In this document: positions 25,384-37,700 of the stretch, one piece after another
Numbering within the stretch: position 1 is the first letter of the stretch
Layout of the letters: every line of letters starts with the position of its first letter
NCBI GenBank assembly: GCA_013398955.1
Contig: VWPU01009712.1
Span: 1 to 64,000, forward strand
Source: Callaeas wilsoni
Taxonomy: Eukaryota; Chordata; Aves; Passeriformes; Callaeidae
DNA: 64,000 bases
Direction of reading: 5' to 3'
Made by a program: the position numbers and the translations under genes
The notes under the pieces: generated by a model
The model's input: only the letters and a program-made list of their open reading frames with translations
What the model was told of the DNA's origin: nothing
Databases searched by the model: none

Positions 25384-25968
25384 GGATCAGGAACAGTGTG
25401 GCTGGCAGGACCAGGGCAGTGACCGTTGTGAAGTGACTGGGCACTGGTGACGCCACACCTCGAATCTTGTGTTCAGTTTCAGGCCACTTGCTACCAGAAA
25501 GACACTGAGGTGCTGCAGCAGGTCCAGAGAAGGGCAATGGAGCTGGGGAAGGGTCTGGAGCAGAAGTCTTATGAGGAGTGGCTGATGGAACTGGGGTTAT
25601 TTAACCAGAGAAAGGGAGGCTGAGGGGAGACTTTATTGCTATCACTGCCTGAAAGGTTGTAGCCAGGTACAGGTTGGTCTCTTCTCCCTGGTAACAAACA
25701 AATAGTCCAAGAGGAAGTGGCCTCAGGTTGCATGAGGGGAACTTTAGATTGGATATGAGGGAAAATTTCTTCATAGGAAGGTTTGTCAAGCATTGGAACA
25801 GGCTATCAAGAAAAGTGATTGAATCATCATACCTGAACATCACTAAAAGATTGTACATGTGGTCCTTAGGGGCATAGTTTAGTGACAGACTTGGTAGTAG
25901 CAGGTTATCAATTGTACTTGATGATCTTAAAGGTCTTTTCCAACCTAAATGGTTCTGTGATACTGTGA
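25384..25968 (+). mobile_element. CR1 LINE 3' fragment (second copy, different subfamily)
   Basis: A 5'-truncated CR1, about 585 bases, with the same orientation as the gene. It contains the characteristic blocks GGTCCAGAGAAGGGCAATGG, GTCTTATGAGGAGTGGCTGA, TTAGATTGGATATGAGG, CATTGGAACAGGCT and the tail GTACTTGATGATCTTAAAGG / CTTTTCCAACCTAAAT, ending in the degenerate octamer-like TTCTGTGATACTGTGA. The tail differs from the copy at 9090-10214 (CTTTTCCAACC versus CCCTTCCAACTC), so the two are separate insertions of different subfamilies. The coding frame is broken. Confidence 0.92.
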
Positions 25969-26355
25969 ACACCAGGAATGCAAACTATGCTGAGAGTTTT
26001 TCTTGGAATAGTCCAGGCTTGTTCCTTCTTTCCTCTATCAATCTCTGGCCAGTACTGAGTTAATAGTTAATATTTGTATGCAACACTAGTAAGTTTGGAC
26101 TCTACTGTGTGCTGGGACTTAGAGAACTCTTGAAAGAAAAGGCTGGAAAACAGAACCTGTGAAGTATTTTTCTCCTTTGTCCTTTTGTAAAGTGCTAGCC
26201 TTGGGCCTGAAATGTCCTGGATGGAAAAATTGCTTCGAATAACCTATGATGCTGCTGGCTTCATGGAAGTGAAATCTCTATGCAATACTGCTCTCCTTTA
26301 TTGCTGCCTTTCAAGACAGAGCTTGGTGCAGATCCACGTGGTACTTCTAGGAAGA

Positions 26356-26407
26356 GCAAACAAAGGGTTGCAGTGGTGTCGTGCAAACAAAGGGTTGCAG
26401 TGGTGTC
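26356..26407. repeat. 27-bp-period tandem duplication
   Basis: GCAAACAAAGGGTTGCAGTG and the following GTGTC occur twice in exact register, at 26356-26380 and 26383-26407, separated by the dinucleotide GT. The absence of any mismatch suggests a recent slippage or a length-variable locus. Confidence 0.85.
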
Positions 26408-28210
26408 CTGGAAGCCACTGCCTGGCCCACAGACCTCTCTAGTTAGGGGTAGAGTGCAGCCTTGGGAGCTCGCACCCAGTTTCCCCATGAGACCCCTGTC
26501 CGATGGTTCCTCAGGAATGCGAGTAGCTGCTCTCCTCCACAAAGCATAAGGTCCCAGCCACTGTGTAGGGAACCACCGAGCTGTTGGGCACTGCTTTGGA
26601 GGACATTGATGCTCAGTGCTGCTGTCAGGCTGCCTGGGATCCAGGATGGAAGCAGGTTCTGGGGAGTGCCACCTCACCGGCTGTGAGGAATAATCCTCTT
26701 CTGCTGTCTTGTGGTAGCACAGTTAGGAGAAACCTCAGAGTCTTTCATCCTCTTCTGCCTGAAACAACAGCTGGCTTTACAGGCAGAGGGGCGGGCTCAG
26801 AAGGCAGTTGCTTCTTCCCTGAGGTGATTGTACCTCTAGTCTGACTGATATATGGCAGAGTGGGATGGACAGGGAAAGTGGTTTTTGCTAACAAATTTCC
26901 ATATCTTCCCTTTAGTCCTGACAACATCCTTCTATTACAGCTCTTCTTACAAATCTCCCATATATCAACTTTAATTTAGCAATGCACAAGCCAGACACAG
27001 TTTGTCAGTGCTTTCCCCTGGAGCAGGGTTTGTTAGCCAGAAGTGCCAGAAGGGATGCATGTCCCCTGGTGCCTTCCTCTCTTTGCCCCAGTCTCTGTTC
27101 TGCAGTGGGACTTGTCTGGACTGATAATGCTCATACCATTTACAGAAGCACTCTGCCCAGACTTGTCATTGCCTGATAGTGAAGATTTTTTTCTGATCAT
27201 CAGGCCTGGGTAAGAATATAATCTTTCTCTTCATTGTAAAGCACTCATAGAGCAGCCCAAACTGTTAAGATACTCCTTCAGGAAAGAAATGGCTTAAAAT
27301 AATTAACTGACTCGTGGCATTTGCGACTGCAGTCTAGAAGGAGTCTCCTTTATGTGCTTTACTCCTGTTTCCCCTGAAAGGAATGACAGTGACTGGGGTG
27401 GAAAGGGTGATATGATATGAATTTTGATTGTCTTCCATGCTGTAGAAGAATTACAGGCACCAATAAACTTAGCAGGTGGCCACTGAAATGCAAACATTTC
27501 TCATGACTGATAGTTGCAGCATGGAGCTTGTTGCCCCATGACACATGAAGGTTAAAATACAAATGGGTTTAAAAGGAGTTGTGCAAATTCATAGACAATT
27601 TGCCTGTCAATTGACCATTTAGCATTTACAAGGCTGCATGCAGAAACCTCTAAGCCAGGCACTGGTGAAAGCCTGGGAAGGTGTGTCAGAGGAGATCCTG
27701 CTGTAGGCTATGCTGCCTTTTCACACTTTCCCCAGAAGTTTCTACTCCTTGTCACTGTCAGACAGTCTGTGGTCAATGAACTGACCTAGGATTGTTTTTA
27801 TCGTGTTGTTGAACACTGACTGTTTCTTTGCCATGATCTCTTTCCCAACCTGTCATTTTTGCCTTTCGCACAGACTTGTCACGCTGGCATTCCAGTCAGA
27901 GCCTGCTTGTGTGAGGCATCACCCTAATGAGTGCTGGAGCTCACAAGTTCCTTTAGCACACAAGCAGGGTAGCTGCTCCAGTGTGGGTGAGAGAGGAAAA
28001 GTAGATGCAAGTATCATGAGCAATAACAGTGTTTAAAAATAAATGGCACAGCCGTTCAGTTGTGCAGACAGATCAGCTGCTTGGCTTTTTTCACTCGTGT
28101 GAGCTTCTTTGATGTGGCTGCCATTGTATTTTGCAGCTCGATACCTTCTCATTCCTTCTCCATTTGCTGAGCCCTTGTCTCCAGCACTTTGACTAAAAGA
28201 ATCTGCAAGT

Positions 28211-28240
28211 ATGTTAAAGAGATAAATGTTAAAGAGATAA
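28211..28240. repeat. 15-bp exact tandem duplication
   Basis: ATGTTAAAGAGATAA is present twice head to tail, at 28211-28225 and 28226-28240. Confidence 0.85.
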
Positions 28241-28892
28241 ATGCATGTTTTCTGGCTTCTTAAACAACCCTTACTAATAGCAGTGGAATTTAAGGTATCT
28301 TATCCACCCCCCTTTTCAGACCCTCTTTTTCAAGGGGTTTGGATATAGAACTCAAGAGTTCTGTTAGCAGGAAGGTAATGCTGCTGTTTGTCCAGTGTCT
28401 GAATGGGTGGCTTGTAAACACAGATCCTCCTCTCTGAGACCAGCCAGGGATGTGCTCTGCAGCAGACTGTGGGGCACAGTCTTTCTTAAGAGTTTCCATC
28501 CAAAACATGTAATTCACAAAGCTTGTTTTACTGGAACAAACATTATGACCAAACATGAACAGCTCTTAGTTTGTGGGCCTGATTGCTTGTGTGTTTCTCT
28601 ACCTTCCCCTCCTCCACCCACTATCCTCTCTGCTAATTGCTTTTCATCAGTTTTATCTAATACTTATTAGTAGACAGGAATACCATCAGCCATTCATTAG
28701 ATTTCTGTTGAAATGGCTTTTTCCGTGGCAGGAGGTTCAGGCTCTGGTGTCCATTCTGTAAAACTTCAGGTTGGAAATAGACTTCCCACACTGGAAATCT
28801 GCTGCAGTTGGATATCTTTTGGCCAAGATTTTTAGGCGAAGACCTCCTGACAATGTTCAGTTCTGGCTTTTTTCCTCCTACCCAACTCTTCT

Positions 28893-28918
28893 CACACACA
28901 GACACACACACACACACA
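28893..28918. repeat. (CA)n microsatellite
   Basis: A CA dinucleotide run of about 13 units with one G interruption at 28901. Confidence 0.9.
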
Positions 28919-31900
28919 AATGTCGCTGGGTTTCTATTCCAGTTCTATTTCTGATGCCCCAGCCCTTGCTCTGCCCCTGTTGCCTTAGCACCCACCACAG
29001 GGCTTTGAGTGAGACTTTCAAACACACACCAGGTCAGCTGCTTCACCTCCAGCATCAGTTGACACAGATGGCTGGGTTGATTTTAAGGGCCATACATATG
29101 TGATAGGTTGCTTTAGTGTGTTTCTGTGACTTTAGAAGCCTGTGTGCTCAGAGGTCATAAAATACTAGTCTATATGCTACAAAAACTTGCCACTTAAAGC
29201 TCTTTAAGAACCGTTGCATTCTGCTAGGACTGCTTATATATATCATCTAAACTCTCTTCTCAAAACATCACATTAACATGTGACTGTTCTAAAAAGCTGC
29301 ATGCATGACCTTTCTGGCATATGCAAAAGTGGTGCTATTGATTTTACCTTAGCTTTATTCCTTAGATGGTCATGAGTTCATGTATTTATTCCTGTTTATT
29401 TATTATTTGCAGTGCCCAGCTATGTAACCTCTTTACCTACCCCATTCTGTGATCAGCTCTTCCTATCTAGTAGGAAAGAAAATGAGCACGTGAGGTCTGC
29501 ATTACGAATCACTGTGTGCTGGTGTATCTATGCATTGACAGTGAAGCTGTTCTGCACTTCTGTGTCTTGTGAAAGCGCACTGAGTAAATGTTTTATAGGA
29601 TCCAACCCAGTTCCCATTTAATGGAAAAAAATCTTATTGGTTTCAGTGGTATATGGATCAGTCTTCTAATCCTATGAAGGAATGTAGCTATATTCTTCTG
29701 TGGATTTTAGCATGACTATATGCTGAATGCCATAATGACTGCTGCAATATTAGCCTGCATATTTTCCATCGAGGTGTGAAATCATCTTGATGTTTGGAAC
29801 TGCTCAGATATTTTTCTAACCCACTGCTTATCTCAGCATGGGAGCAGCGTGCTGTAATAGCCTTAGGACTGACTGAATATTGCACGCTACTGGACTATGA
29901 GTTTCCCCTTAATCCAGGGGATTCCTGCAGTCTTTTTGAAAACAAGAATAGGGAAAGGGGAGAAGGATGTGAGAAAGATTTTTAAAGGAATTTGTAATGA
30001 ACTTTTGCAGACCAGCAGTTAGGTATTACAGGTCTGTTGCTGTGGTTTTCTGTAAAAACTGACTGATGTCTTACTTTGAAGTCACGCTGTAGAGTTCCAT
30101 CATGTTTTTAATCTTTGAAGCATCATTGAAGCATATCTAAATGCTACCAAGAAATTTTCACTAACATATAATATGTCTCTGACACTATTTCAATATAATA
30201 GTTAAATATTTTTGACAGGTGTGCTTCATATACACAGCGATTTAGAAAAGCATTTAAAAATCATTTTTGTGTGTTACTAATACCTCCTGTATCAAGACTC
30301 AAGGTATAATTCTGTATGATGAGTTTTCTTTGTTTATGCTGTCATGTTTAACTTGCTGCACTGGGTTCACCCTGAAGAGTTCATCAGAAACTGGCTTTCT
30401 CTGCCTCTGCATTGAGCCTGCTGTTTTCAAGCAATGCCAAACTAGTGACTCCACAAACTAACGTCACATTTTCTATAAAAAAATCTCAATAAAACCAAGA
30501 CGATGCAACTTCCCCTTCCCTTTCCTCTGGATATAGCTTTTCTTTTCCTATCTGTTTTTTTGACCTTGTTTAGTTTTCCTTGGAACTGACAGTTCCCACC
30601 ACTGATATGCCAGTTCACTCAAACGACTTTGGAAATAATTTCCTTTACATGGCAGAGTGGATGTATGTCCCTTGAGGGTGGTGGAGGGCACAAGCTACAG
30701 TATGCTGGCTGCCTTGTTTTGGTTCCTGTTTCAGAGGGATTTTTTGCTGTCGTGTTGCATTTCTGCAGACCTCTTGTCAATCTTCTGGTATCCTTTTGCA
30801 CGGCAGTGGGAGAGCTAAATGAGCCTGAGTCAGAGGGTTAAACAGATTGTGAGGATCAGCTGCAATGGCTGAACGGGGCCACTGGAGACCATGGCTGAAA
30901 ATTTGGTACCCTGAAGTTTTAGTGACCTTGTGTAGCACTACAACAATTGCTTTTCAGATCTGGACATACCTTTGACTTTTTCCTATGGTGACACGGAGTT
31001 CCTTTCATGGGCTCATCCCAGAACACTGATAGCATCAGGACAACAAGATGTATCAATAGTGTCTTCCCAGGTCTGGCTGGCAGATGAGAGCAGACCTTCC
31101 TTAAGCAGCTCCTGCCTTTTCTGGGTTTTGTTGCTCTATGACCGATCTATGGCAATGAGCTATAGAACCCTGCCATCCGTCCCCTGTGTGCATGTGGGAA
31201 TAGCAGCTTCCAGGACACCGATGGCGACAGCCTGGGGAGAATTGTCTTGGCACGAGGAGTGCAGAAGTGCTTCACTTGCATTTGGTGCCAGATGTCTACT
31301 TATTTCTGACTGCTGGAGTAATGCCAGCTCTGGGGTGGGTGTGGAAAAAGGGATTTGGGCAGTTAAATGCGGGAAGGGGAAGAGAGGTCAGGCCTGGCAG
31401 CTCCTCTGTGCCTTACAGGATCTTCTTACAGCAGAAGCTTTAAGGGACTGTCTTGCTGCAAGACCCGTGGGCAGCCCTATGATCTGTCCCCAAACTCATT
31501 CCTGACTACTCTCCTTCTTAAATAACTGTGTGAAATATAGGAAGTCTGGCCTCACACGTGCTTGGCATGAACAGAGCCAAAAACACGCCATGGGAATCAC
31601 TCTCGTCCTGGGAAGTCTGGCCGGCAGCACAATTGAAGCAAGTCAGATATGGATCACAGGGTCAGGATAACGATTAGTCCTACCCTTCCCCCTAGTTGTA
31701 ATTAGCTGTGGTGATGTCACCCTCTGTTCTGACTTCTCACTGGCATTAATTACAGAGCTGCAAATTTCCTGCCTTTCTTTTCTAATTGCTCTCTGGGAAA
31801 CTCAGAGTTTACACCCTCTGTTCAATGTCTGCCAGCAACCTTCCACATGACATGCTGCAGGGCCTACCCTAACCTCTGGCCTGTGGAACTGTCTGGAAAT

Positions 31901-33112
31901 GGGCTTGTTTGGGGTGCTTGCTCAGATGCATTTCTGAGTGTGAACACTTCTGGTTAGGAATAATCCCTCTGCTTCTCTTGAGCTTGTGTCCTTTCATCCC
32001 ATTTCGTTTTGGATTCAGTCCCGAGGAGCAAAAGGTGTTCAAACCCCGCAATGAAATTAACTCTCCCTTTAAGAGAATTCTGTCCCTCACTAGATGACCC
32101 TGTTTCTATTGGAGATAAATTCTCTGCTGGTGAGACAGGGTTTGGGAAATCTGAGCTGGTGCGGTTCTTCACGGCTGGAGTGGCCTGGAATGTGTTCTGG
32201 TCCTGTGAGGACCCTACAGCCCTTGGCTTGGACTCCACCTCCTTGAGGGGCTGTGGCTTTAACCCAGCCAGTAGTGGCTTGTAGTTTGTCACCCCTGGAC
32301 TCTCATGAGCTCCATGCAGCCTCTAATCATTAGGATCAAATGGAAAGAGTAAGAGAGTACTGCTAGGGGGATGAGGGAAGGAGATAACAGCGATTGCACG
32401 AAGAGTTACCAGGGGAGAGAAGGACGAGCTGTTGAGGGCAAGTGAGATCCTGGGGGCAGGAATGTGTCAGCATAAAGTGGCTGGATCCCCACCAGTTTGG
32501 AGTGGGCAGTCCTGGGTTAGTGCTGAGGCTCCAGGTGTGCTCTGTCAACCCCCGAGCCAGGCTGGTGCTGAGAGAAGGACAGCAGCCTGTGTCCGGTGTC
32601 GGAGTGCTCCTCTGAGCGTGTGGGTGAGCAGGGCTGCCTGTACCCCCAGGCAGGCTCCCCAGGCAACTTCTGTGCTCTATGTAGAAGCTGATGTGCCGTA
32701 GAACCATGGTTCTACACCAATACTCATCTATTTAGAGAAGATCATAAAAATTCAGTCCAGATCCTGTTTGAGGAAGCTAAATCCAGAGCATCCATGCCCG
32801 TGATCTTCATACTTGTTTTGCAGCCGTTTATTTTCCTGGATGACTTTTCGGCCTTTTGCATTTTGCTCTGTACAGACCTCAGCAAGGTGGCCTTGTGGCT
32901 TCTTCAGTCAAGCATCTCCCAGTCAATCCTCCTTTTATTTCGGGTGCCACTCCCCTTTCAAGTGGGGTGCGTTTATGACAATAAACATCATCATTAACAT
33001 GAGGGGGAACATATCCCGTAATCAGGAACCTTCTGTTTAGAGAGAAGTGTTTATTATACACAACTTGTTAGGGAGTGTCAATCAACCAGGCTCCCTTTGT
33101 TACTCCATAATG

Positions 33113-33126
33113 CATCATTAATGATG
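33113..33126. promoter_or_regulatory. 14-bp perfect palindrome CATCATTAATGATG (candidate homeodomain dimer site)
   Basis: Every base is mirrored on the opposite strand, and the core ATTAAT contains back-to-back TAAT-type homeodomain recognition sequence. The neighbourhood (33100-33250) continues AT-rich with TTTAATTTCATTGCAC and TTTATAATCA. This texture is typical of conserved developmental enhancers, though conservation is not testable here. Confidence 0.35.
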
Positions 33127-34557
33127 GCTGCTGCTGTGCATTTAATTTCATTGCACACAAGGGCCTTGTCTCTGTCTCCTCACCCCCTTCCCCCTCTTTA
33201 TAATCACCAGCACAGAAGAAATTAATAAATCAATCCAGGATAGGAGAGCTACAGACTTGCTATAGGCTATCTTTGGTGTCCTTGCTTTCACTGAGTTGTA
33301 CCTTACTTGTGGAGAAATCTCTTGGATGTCAGAGCTATTTTGGGATTACTGCTTGCTCTGCATCTTGAGAAAGGGGATTGCTGTCTGCCCACACATATAC
33401 ATGAGCATGGATAACTGGCCATGGAAGCATCTAATGAAAGTGATCTGTTCAGTCCTGGGGATGGATATGTCACATCCTTTTCAACTCTTCATTTCTGCCC
33501 CACCCCTCTGGATCTTTGAGCCCTGAGAACATGCTGATGCTTTGCTGACTGACATCTTGCTCATTCAGCCCAACTCAATTAACTTTAAAAAAGAATGTTC
33601 AACTGCTCCAGGGCTTGTTAAAGGTGGTTTGGAGAAACAAGCTTGCTGGAGGCTATATATTTACTAAGAAAGTCAGTGCCTACGCTGGAATTTTTTAGGA
33701 AACTACAAAGAGTTAAAAAAAAAACAAACTGGAAAATCCCCACTTAAGAGTGATAAGAGAAAATGCTAGTTGTAGTGTATTTTGTTTGTTAAATAAATCT
33801 AACTGTGTGGTTTGGGACCCGCCTGTTGGAAGCCCTGAAGCTGATTTTCTCCCACTGTCAAAGTTTCCAGCCTTCATCTGCAGCTGAAATTCAGCATGCC
33901 AGAAATGGTAAGGATAATTCTGCCTTCTGGCTGGAGTCTGCTAATTGGTTTTGGTTGATCTCCCTGTCTCATTTCTTTCTGTTTGAGTATCTCTAGGGCT
34001 TTCTTTGAGCAAAGGGGGCCAAGTCCTGGTGTGAACTGTGGATACCAAACTCTCTGGTTTTGTTGTACTTTCCCAGATTAGAAATTACTGGTATTGTCTG
34101 GGTCCTTTCCCCCTCTGTGGAAAATCCAGTCCTGTTTTGTGGTCCTGAACCAGCTGCTTTGTGTCCATCTTGGCACCAAATCTTTCCTAAGTCCTTATGT
34201 GGTGCTCTTGCTCATATATGTCACTTAGGTGCACAAGACACTGGCATTTTTTTGCGTAGAAACAGTGGTTTGTGTGGTCATTTGTCATTAAAGCAAGGAG
34301 TGGCTTGTGTTGAGGGTGAGAAACCCTCACAAATACTTCTGTCCATTCTCCTGGATTTTTCCAAAGGACCCTCACTCCTCATCCTGACACCTGTTCCACA
34401 GAAAGACCCCATCAGTCCTGAGGATACTGCACAGCAATTGGAGGAGAAAGAAATTCAGTCAACTTTAGATGGACTTCTTTAATTCCCTGTCCCCACATCC
34501 TTGGCTCCAGGCCATAGTCTTTTGGGATTTCCCTCTGGCAAACAGCTTTGGCAGAGT

Positions 34558-34745
34558 GCTCGCGGCTGCCTTCCAGCTTGTTCGCCTTTGTCCTGTGCGT
34601 GTTGGGGCAGCCCGGCCTGGCAGTGGGGCGCCGGTGCTGTCGGGGGGAATCCGGCTCCTGTCCTCTCCCTTGTGCTCACGCGTGTCCTCGATGGGTACCG
34701 GGAGGAAAAGTTCGCCTCTGCCGCTCTTGGCCAGCGGTTCGGCCT
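34558..34745. promoter_or_regulatory. Intronic CpG-dense patch 1
   Basis: By eye there are about 17 CpG dinucleotides in 190 bases, against the near-absence of CpG in the surrounding several kilobases. It includes an ACGCGT at the 34679-34684 line junction. It may be a small orphan CpG island, a recent GC-rich insertion or the first exon of a non-coding transcript. No protein family is recognised in any frame. Confidence 0.45.
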
Positions 34746-37700
34746 CTCAGTCCAGAGCATCCTGCTCTGGAGTGCAAAGGGCATGAGTGAAGCTGTTTTA
34801 AACACCCGATAAGCAGAGCTGTAGCAAAAACCTTTGATCATTTTCCATCTGAGTGGGGTAACTCACAAGACTGCACTGCCCTGATTTTCCATGGTAAAGG
34901 AAAAATAATGAGATTTGATGTGTCTTTTTCTATTTGCTGTTCCTGTACCTAAATACCCGAAATATTTTTAGATTTTTCCTCCTGTGGATAATTTCAGAGG
35001 TTTTATGTCCTTTGTTTCAACTCCAAAGGAAGTCAAATTTCAGAATGTTTCAGTCTTGGCCATAGTGGATTTCTGTCTTCTGTACTGCTCTGTGGATTTA
35101 TTTGATATTTAAATAATGTAGAATTCAACACAGAGGAGGACAAATTTTACCTTTTCTTTTTGCTATTTTTTCTAAGACCCACTGTTTCATTGGAGACATA
35201 TTTCTGGAGTTGCTATTTCCTCTCTAACGTTACTTTCTCCCTCCACTCAGCATTAATTCTGGAGGCCTCCAGTGGCCCAATAAGGGACCAAATGATCTTT
35301 TGGTGCTGGGCTGTGAACCTGTTTTCCCAGGATAAAAACATACCAATTAGGTTAAGGAAGTCACCATGCATTCCCCATGGTGCTGAGGGCATAGAGGGCC
35401 TCTCAGTGTGGTAATTTTTAGAGTTTCTGCAAATTGACAGAGATCCTAAATGCATATTACTGAGAGGAAATTGTGAAAATGTAGCGACCAGTCTCCTGAA
35501 AAAAAAAAAAGGGAGGGGAGAAAAGAAATTCGAGGCTTAAAATTTTATTCTGTTCATTAGTTTGATCATGTAGACTGAATTCAGATTTCAATAAATGTAT
35601 ATAGCAAAAAGAATTTACCTGCTAATGCTTTCTTCTCTTTTAGTGGAAGGTTCTTCAGAGAAGACTTTGCCATGTGATAAGTTGGTGCTGAATTTCATCT
35701 CTAGACAAACTACATAAGAACATTAACTGTCTAGGTCTTTGTTATGGTCAGAGACTGAGCAAAAACTTGGTCTGGAATGAAACTCTCAACTTCCTATTCC
35801 GAGTTCTTTGCTAACTTTTGTTCCTTTACATCCAGTGCATTTTCAGGCTTGCTTTATCTTGAAGATGGAACTATAACCCTTGATACTTCCCCCCTCATTC
35901 GTGGCCAGCATAGAGCAAAGAATTAATTATGGAGTCTTAAATCACTGCTTGAAGCCATAACAGCAGATCATCATTGCCCTTAAATGTCTCTGGCACAAGC
36001 TCACTATCTCTGATTTTCACGTCTCACCAGTTGCTATTTTTACGTGTTTTGTACAGAAGAGGCTGCACCAAATAAAGCTCTGTGTTGTAGTAAGTGATTG
36101 AAGACCTTAAAATGGCTCCCACTCTGTTATGTGCCTTATAACCTGAATTCCCAGCTCAGCTTTTTCCCCGTGCCAGGAAATATCTGCTACCTTTGAAACT
36201 CCTCTCCAGAGATGTAAGATTAGCTTTATGCTGTCAGGAGCTGTCATTTCAGGCAATTAGAAATAGATCAGCTGACACCTGGTAGTTTTGCAAATGCCTT
36301 TCTTTCCTGCAACTGCTTCATTTCTGGCTGGTTTTGAAGATTACGTGCAGGGTAACTCTTCCCTATTACCCACGTGCACTCTTTGTTCCTGGCTGCTGTT
36401 CTCTGGCTGCCTTTTCAGTGTTGGTGAAGTTATTGGTAGCTGCTAAGGCTGCTGTGAGGGAGCTTTATTTGTAGTGTAAGAGGGGTGGAAGTGGCAGATT
36501 TCTCCCTCTTAGCTAACCCAGTGCCTGAAGAAGGAAACAGAGAAAATAGGAATTGTTATTGCTGAAGGCAGAGGCAACTAAAAAAGGAGCTTTTATTGCC
36601 ACAGAGATCTGTCCTCTACCAGGACTGGGAGGAAACATGCAGTGGGAGCTAGAAAACTGCATCCATAGAGTGAAACTCTTAGCATGCCCTTCGGCTACAT
36701 CTTTCATTAGGCGCCTGCCAGCCCTCTGCTCAGCACCATCCCAACCCACCTGTCTGGTCTTGTGCTCTCCCCGTACAGCTGCTTCTGCTTTCATTTGTTG
36801 CTGTGTTAAATATTGCCACCTGAAATATGTAGTTCCCAGAGGAGACACAGTCAATGTTAGTGAAAGGCTAGGATCTGTTTCTTTGCATTTTGGCTTGGAT
36901 TTGGATTATAAAATCGGCGTAAGAGAGTGAGGGGGAGGCTGAGCCCTGACACTAGGAGGAGCACAGCTCTCTTTGGTGACCTTGCATTGCCTCCAGAGAA
37001 TCCTGTATGTATGTGAAATTATGAACTCTGGGACTTGGTTATGCTGCCAACTTCATTTTGATTTTCTCTCTCTCTCTGAGGCTGTATTTTAACTGAGGCA
37101 GAGCTAGCTGGCAGTTAACCTGAGTGCTCCACGGTGGAGATGTGCTACCCTAGACAATAACACAGTTTCTAGCAAAGTGTTGTTTGAAAGTGGTCTCCTT
37201 GACAACTAAGTTTCTTGGCAGGGATCTGTTATCTCTGGGTAGAAGCTAAACAGAGAGCCTGAAAGGTAACCAAATGCCAGGCGCTGGCCTGTCTGCTATG
37301 TCAGACATCTTCAATAGCAGAGACAGAGGAGGGTCTGCCCACATCCAGAAATAGCGAGGGAGCGAGGCTTTTGCCTCCCTGTGTGCACACAGATGGGGGG
37401 AAGGAAAAATGAGTGGTCTCGAGAAGCATGGTGTTCGAAACTTTGTTTTGTCACTATCTGTGAGCCCCTGAGGAGCCCTTTAAGAGGTGTCTGACGGGTG
37501 GAAGGCTCTGGGGCTGAGCTGCTGTGCCCCTGGAGCATCAGATGGGTGCTGAAAAAGGCCAGGACTTGGACAGATGGAGTAACGGAGATTGGAGGCTGGG
37601 GAGCCTGGCCTTGTGCCAGACTGTGGAGTGGGGTGGGCAGATCACAGAGAGGAGTGGAGGGGGTCACAGGAGGATAATCCTCAGGCGATGAGGGCTGCAG

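Larger units (their letters stand above)
25969..34557. other. Intron 1, segment C: non-coding
   Basis: No gene is recognised. It contains tandem duplications at 26356-26407 and 28211-28240, a CA repeat at 28893-28918, and an AT-rich block at 32930-33250 with a 14-bp palindrome. The open frame at 30972-31505 has no family resemblance, has no ATG at its start, and is treated as chance. Confidence 0.55.

Noticed and set aside
28770..28800. CAGGTTGGAAATAGAC, like the reverse complement of a CR1 tail
   Set aside because: Similarity is limited to about 12 bases with no adjoining CR1 sequence on either side.
30972..31505. 177-codon open frame in the intron
   Set aside because: It begins with TTG and has no family resemblance and no repeat or pseudogene signature.
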